Shown here: positions 6,022 to 9,624 of the stretch, piece after piece
How the letters are laid out: each line of letters starts with the position of its first letter
Position numbering within the stretch: position 1 is the first letter of the stretch
Assembly (NCBI GenBank): GCA_005779525.1
Contig: SXIZ01000117.1
Span: forward strand, 1-9,624
Length of the DNA stretch: 9,624 nt
Reading direction: 5' to 3'
Source: Methylococcaceae bacterium
Lineage (GTDB): Bacteria; Pseudomonadota; Gammaproteobacteria; Methylococcales; Methylomonadaceae
The notes under the pieces: generated by a model
Databases searched by the model: none
The model's input: the letters and a program-made list of their open reading frames with translations, nothing else
What the model was told of the DNA's origin: nothing
Made by a program: the position numbers and the translations under genes

Positions 6022-9000
6022 ATGAGCACAATTTCTCGCACGCACAATAATATACATATGCTTTACGACGCTGATTTATCACAGGATAGCTGCGGTGTGG
6101 GCTTTATCACCCACAAGCAAAGCCTGCAAACCCATGATTTATTGTTAAAGTCACACGAAGCACTATGTACCATTCCACACCGTGGCGGCATGAGTGCCGA
6201 AGGCATAGGCGATGGCGCGGGCGTCAATATCGATATTTCACTCAATTTTTTCCGTAAAATCACGCAAAATGCTAACTTGCAATTGGGTGAATTTGGGGTT
6301 GCCAACTTCTTTTTCCCAGAAGACCACGAACATCATGATTCTGATGCGGTAAAACTGGTTACCAAACACTTTCAAGCGTTTGCATTGCCGATCATACAAT
6401 GGCGCGATGTCCCGGTTGATCCGAGCGGCTTAAATCCGGCTGCCGTCAAAGCACAACTGCCAATCAAACAAGTTATTTTTGGACGTCCAGAAAGTTTGCG
6501 CACGGCTACGCATGAAGCCTTTGAACGTCATATCCAGCAAGCCCTACTGGCGATTGAAGCCGAAGGTTTTGCGCTAGAAGAACTACGCGGCTTCTATCCA
6601 CTTTCCATGAGTTCTCGCACGTTGGTGTACAAAGGTCGCTTAAACTCTAATGAAGTCATTCCGTATTTCAAAGATTTGTATGATGCGGATCACCACATCA
6701 GCACCTTATTTTTCCATACCCGTTTCTCGACGAATACCGCTCCCGCGACCATGATGGCACAGCCCTTTCGCTACATGGCACATAACGGCGAGTTAAATAC
6801 CGATAAAAAAAATCGTCTGAGCGAAAACGCGATTGCACGACAAAAAAACAAACATATTGTTTTTCCATGCGGCCAATCTGACTCTGGACGCTTGGATCAA
6901 ACCTTAACCCGCCGTATTAACGAAGACGAATTAGACATTGTGACCGCGGTCTTAGCCATGATGCCGCCTGCCTGGGAAAATGATACGACGCTGTCACCTC
7001 AAGTCCGCGCAATGCTGGAATACTTCAGTTTGTACGAAGAAAAAAATGATGGTCCTGCAGCGCTGATTTTTAATGATGGTATTCGTGTTGGCGCGCGTCT
7101 TGACCGCTTAGGTTTACGTCCTTTACGTTCAGTAGAAACTCAAACCTATTTGGCGGTAATGTCGGAAGCTGGACAAATCGACTTCCCCGCAGAGGACGTG
7201 CTTATGCGCGGCCGCATCGAAGCGGGTGGGATGCTATATTTTGACCACACGACCAAACAAGCCTATGACAGCCACCAAGTCATGGAACGTTTAGCAGCTG
7301 AAAAAGACTATACCGCGCTACTGGCTGCAAGACGGATTAACTTAAGTGATTTAAGCAAAATCGAGTTAACTGACTTACCTCAAAACAGCCACGCCTTTAG
7401 CATAGACCAGCAGCATACCGCTTATTCTTTAAATCAGGAGAGCTTTAGATTTTTACTCGACCCGATGTTAAGTTCCGGTCTGGAAAAAGTCTCTGCCATG
7501 GGTTATGGCATCACGCCTAATGCCTTATCGGGTGCTGAAGGTGGGATGTCGCGCTACTTTAGCCAACGCTTTGCGCAAGTCACTAATCCACCATTAGACT
7601 CGATACGCGAAAGTGATGGCATGACTTTACGTGTTGCCTTAGGCGCAAAACCGACTTTTGCTCCGCAGAACAGCAAGCAGCTGGTCATTGAGTCGCCGAT
7701 TTTACAATGTACGCAACTTGCCCAAATCCGCGCGCAAACGACGGTGAAAACCATCACCTTAGACATGTTGTATCGTCCTGATTTTGCAAATGCCTCTGCT
7801 AATGAACACGCATTAGAGCAAGCCATTGCTGAGGTATGCACTAAAATTGCCGAAGCCGCGCGCGCCAATACTGGCATTATCATTTTATCGGATCGCAATA
7901 TTGACACTAGCCATGCGGCCATCCCTGCATTATTGATGATTGCTGCTGCTAACCAACATTTGGTAGCGCAAGGCTTACGCTTTAATTCCTCCATTATTAT
8001 GGAAACTGGTCAGGCCGCGAGTCCGCATGATGTTGCTACCATTCTTGGATTTGGTGCTTCTGCGATTTGCGCGCTGAGTGTTTTTAACCGCGTGCTCAGC
8101 CAATATCCTGCAGATCAGCAAGCAAAAGCGCTCTACAACTTCCAAAAAGCGGTGGAAAAATCGCTAATGAAAACCATGGGCAAATTGGGCCTATGTACCG
8201 CTGAAAGCTATATTGGCGGCGAATTTTTCGAATCCAACTATCTCGATACGGACGAGCCAAAATTAAATCATTTCTTCCCGAATATTAACGCTTCTGTAGG
8301 CGGTGTTCGCTTTGCCGATGTTGCGGCCAGCTCGGCCGAATGGCATTTCAAAGCGTTAAGCGTTAAAGAAGAAAAAGATATTCCATTTTTGGGCTTGTTC
8401 AAAGAACGTCAAGATGGCGCTGGACACAGTTTCGGCAATACAGCGGTGCGTGAATATATCAATATGACCGATGAAGCAATCCGTTATATTCCTGAAACCA
8501 CGGCACCTGAAGCTAGCGATACCGCCTATTTAGATTTTGGCTATACCAAACGCACACCTGAGCAAATCGATAATTTTGGGATCACCCCCGCCTATCGCAG
8601 CTTTATTAAAAACTTGTACGAAGAACGGGCACAACGCCCCGCTGCCCTACGAGATGTTCTAGATTTTCCAGTAGATGTGTCATCAGCCAACACCCAAGCA
8701 GAGTTTGATCAACTGTTGGGACAGCAGTGCTTACAGGGCAATAATAATTTCCTGATCCGTGGATTGGATATTACCGCCATTGACGGACAAAATTTTCGCA
8801 TTACCCTTGGCAGTAATAGTCAAAACGCTCGGCTGGAGCAATTAGCGGCGCATTTTAAAGCCCGCTTTAATAGTGACGCCTTCAGTACGGCGATCAGTGA
8901 TAATGCTTTAACCATTACCCTGGAAGCCACCTCTGGCATTTTGGGCAATTATTTAGCGAAAATCCGTACTGCCCGGGCACCCATCGTACTGTCACAAGTA

Positions 9001-9597
9001 CAACCTGCACATGCCATTACTGCGACGTTCGCCTCAGGCGCGATGAGCCATGGTGCTTTAATTGCCGAAGCGCACGAAGCGGTGGCGCAAGGCACCAATA
9101 TTGTGGGTGCAATGAGCAACTCGGGTGAAGGTGGCGAGCATTCCAGCCGTTTTAACACCCTACGTTCCAGCAAAATCAAACAATTTGCTTCTGGACGTTT
9201 CGGCGTTTGGGCGGGGTATTTAGCTGATCCCAATTTAGAAGAAATCGAAATCAAAATTGGACAAGGCGCGAAACCGGGCGAAGGCGGACAATTACCCGCT
9301 GCGAAAGTCTCGGTCGAAATCGCCGCGTTACGTGGTGGTACGCCGCGCGTAGAACTCGTCAGCCCGCCACCGCACCATGACACCTATTCGATCGAAGACT
9401 TAGGCCAGTTAATCCATGACGCGAAGGCGGCGCGGGTGCGCGTAGTAGTTAAACTGGTATCTTCCGAAGGTATTGGTACGATTGCTGTGGGGGTGGCGAA
9501 AGCTGGCGCCGACGTCATCAACGTCGCCGGTAATAACAGAATCCTCAACGGGCCCAAAACCGCAGAGGGCCTCAAAACGGGTGAGCGCAATCAATAA
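6022..9597 (+). CDS. gltB: Glutamate synthase large subunit, interrupted near residue 1171 by a foreign join
   Basis: GltB transfers the amide nitrogen of glutamine to 2-oxoglutarate, giving two glutamates, with electrons from the GltD subunit. The N-terminal class II glutaminase domain starts at Cys24 (DSCGVGF), the nucleophile exposed after removal of a short propeptide; HRGGMSAEGIGDGAG, HTRFSTNTAP, HNGELNT (254-260) and SDSGRLD (286-292) follow. The central domain has FAQVTNPPLD (from 517). The FMN domain shows GAMSHGAL (from 1006), NSGEGGE, IKQFASGRFGV, QGAKPGEGGQLP, SPPPHHDTYSIEDL and KLVSSEGIGTIAVGVAKAGADVINVAGN. After that, NTGGTGA is expected but 20 unrelated residues and a stop follow. 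The 3Fe-4S cysteines and the C-terminal beta-helix domain are absent: 1191 residues against about 1500. An extra stretch of about 97 residues lies near 887-983. The ATG at 6022 has GGATGG 6 nt upstream; ATG 6016 and TTG 5998 are alternatives. Confidence 0.93.
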   Translation: MSTISRTHNNIHMLYDADLSQDSCGVGFITHKQSLQTHDLLLKSHEALCTIPHRGGMSAEGIGDGAGVNIDISLNFFRKITQNANLQLGEFGVANFFFPEDHEHHDSDAVKLVTKHFQAFALPIIQWRDVPVDPSGLNPAAVKAQLPIKQVIFGRPESLRTATHEAFERHIQQALLAIEAEGFALEELRGFYPLSMSSRTLVYKGRLNSNEVIPYFKDLYDADHHISTLFFHTRFSTNTAPATMMAQPFRYMAHNGELNTDKKNRLSENAIARQKNKHIVFPCGQSDSGRLDQTLTRRINEDELDIVTAVLAMMPPAWENDTTLSPQVRAMLEYFSLYEEKNDGPAALIFNDGIRVGARLDRLGLRPLRSVETQTYLAVMSEAGQIDFPAEDVLMRGRIEAGGMLYFDHTTKQAYDSHQVMERLAAEKDYTALLAARRINLSDLSKIELTDLPQNSHAFSIDQQHTAYSLNQESFRFLLDPMLSSGLEKVSAMGYGITPNALSGAEGGMSRYFSQRFAQVTNPPLDSIRESDGMTLRVALGAKPTFAPQNSKQLVIESPILQCTQLAQIRAQTTVKTITLDMLYRPDFANASANEHALEQAIAEVCTKIAEAARANTGIIILSDRNIDTSHAAIPALLMIAAANQHLVAQGLRFNSSIIMETGQAASPHDVATILGFGASAICALSVFNRVLSQYPADQQAKALYNFQKAVEKSLMKTMGKLGLCTAESYIGGEFFESNYLDTDEPKLNHFFPNINASVGGVRFADVAASSAEWHFKALSVKEEKDIPFLGLFKERQDGAGHSFGNTAVREYINMTDEAIRYIPETTAPEASDTAYLDFGYTKRTPEQIDNFGITPAYRSFIKNLYEERAQRPAALRDVLDFPVDVSSANTQAEFDQLLGQQCLQGNNNFLIRGLDITAIDGQNFRITLGSNSQNARLEQLAAHFKARFNSDAFSTAISDNALTITLEATSGILGNYLAKIRTARAPIVLSQVQPAHAITATFASGAMSHGALIAEAHEAVAQGTNIVGAMSNSGEGGEHSSRFNTLRSSKIKQFASGRFGVWAGYLADPNLEEIEIKIGQGAKPGEGGQLPAAKVSVEIAALRGGTPRVELVSPPPHHDTYSIEDLGQLIHDAKAARVRVVVKLVSSEGIGTIAVGVAKAGADVINVAGNNRILNGPKTAEGLKTGERNQ
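8680..8970 (+). other. Extra domain of about 97 residues inside GltB, before the FMN domain
   Basis: In E. coli-type GltB, ALRDLL is followed within a few residues by a segment like NIADVEPASELFKRF and then the FMN domain. Here ALRDVLDFPVDVSS is separated from APIVLSQVQPAHAI by about 97 residues. The extra segment reads like a small alpha/beta unit: NNNFLIRGLDITAIDGQNFR, then a helix-like LEQLAAHFKARF, then ALTITLEA. I do not recognise it. Boundaries are estimated from remembered family sequences. Confidence 0.5.
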
Positions 9598-9624
9598 CTC
9601 GGACTTTTCGTTGCTGTCTTGATA
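9535..9624 (-). CDS. manA: Fragment of class I mannose-6-phosphate isomerase (cut at both ends)
   Basis: Reading the minus strand from the window edge, the frame is open and gives YQDSNEKSELLIALT followed by RFEALCGFGPVEDSV. This matches the conserved zinc-site region of class I phosphomannose isomerases, typically N-Y-x-D-x-N-H-K-P-E-L-x-x-A-L-T-x-F-E-A-L-C-G-F-R-P. The glutamate after KS corresponds to the zinc ligand of the HKPE motif, although H and P are replaced here. The enzyme interconverts mannose-6-phosphate and fructose-6-phosphate. Only about 30 codons are present: the 5' part lies beyond the window and the 3' part is replaced by antisense gltB from about 9535. Past the junction the frame stays open by chance. 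GC of this piece is about 50 percent. Confidence 0.7.

Noticed and set aside
9409..9534. Continuation of the minus-strand manA frame into the gltB region
   Set aside because: The residues past the junction (VDDVGASFRHPH...) are the antisense translation of conserved gltB codons and do not resemble phosphomannose isomerase.

Overview
The window looks like a chromosomal stretch of a proteobacterium with mid-40s percent GC by eye, most likely a gammaproteobacterium or a related betaproteobacterium. The flavin hydroxylase closely resembles E. coli UbiF, and the sugar-phosphate enzymes are of proteobacterial type. A gnd-zwf-pgl cluster with no edd/eda beside it is an arrangement I associate with, among others, methylotrophs that oxidise formaldehyde through 6-phosphogluconate. 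That assignment is an inference only.

Layout. Positions 1-3132 (+) carry the oxidative pentose-phosphate module: the 3' part of gnd (cut by the window start), then zwf, then pgl overlapping zwf by 10 nt. A hairpin in the short gnd-zwf gap contains the zwf Shine-Dalgarno sequence in its stem. Positions 3133-3499 are noncoding as far as I can tell and hold two good inverted repeats. Positions 3500-4252 (+) encode a multi-pass membrane protein that I believe belongs to DUF5765 (starts MCWS). Facing it on the minus strand is a previously easy-to-miss 36-codon gene (4317-4427) for a single-pass membrane miniprotein, with a strong ribosome binding site and its own possible promoter. A 13-position inverted repeat lies exactly between the two convergent stop codons. 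Upstream of it on the minus strand is a UbiF-like ubiquinone hydroxylase (4556-5782). After a 5' intergenic region with an NtrC-site-like inverted repeat comes gltB (+), the large subunit of glutamate synthase.

The right end is abnormal. GltB is well conserved up to the FMN-domain motif ending VINVAGN and then stops matching the family. From about 9535 to the window end the minus strand instead encodes a piece of a class I mannose-6-phosphate isomerase (FEALCGF motif). The two genes are joined head-on inside both coding regions, so this is either a chimeric assembly or amplification junction (most likely) or a real rearrangement that destroys gltB.

Function. Zwf, Pgl and Gnd together turn glucose-6-phosphate into ribulose-5-phosphate with two NADPH. 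GltB would use NADPH to make glutamate, and the UbiF-like enzyme serves ubiquinone synthesis. I see no phage, transposon, CRISPR or defence system. The less ordinary items are the miniprotein, the DUF5765-like protein, an extra domain of about 97 residues in GltB, and the gltB/manA junction.
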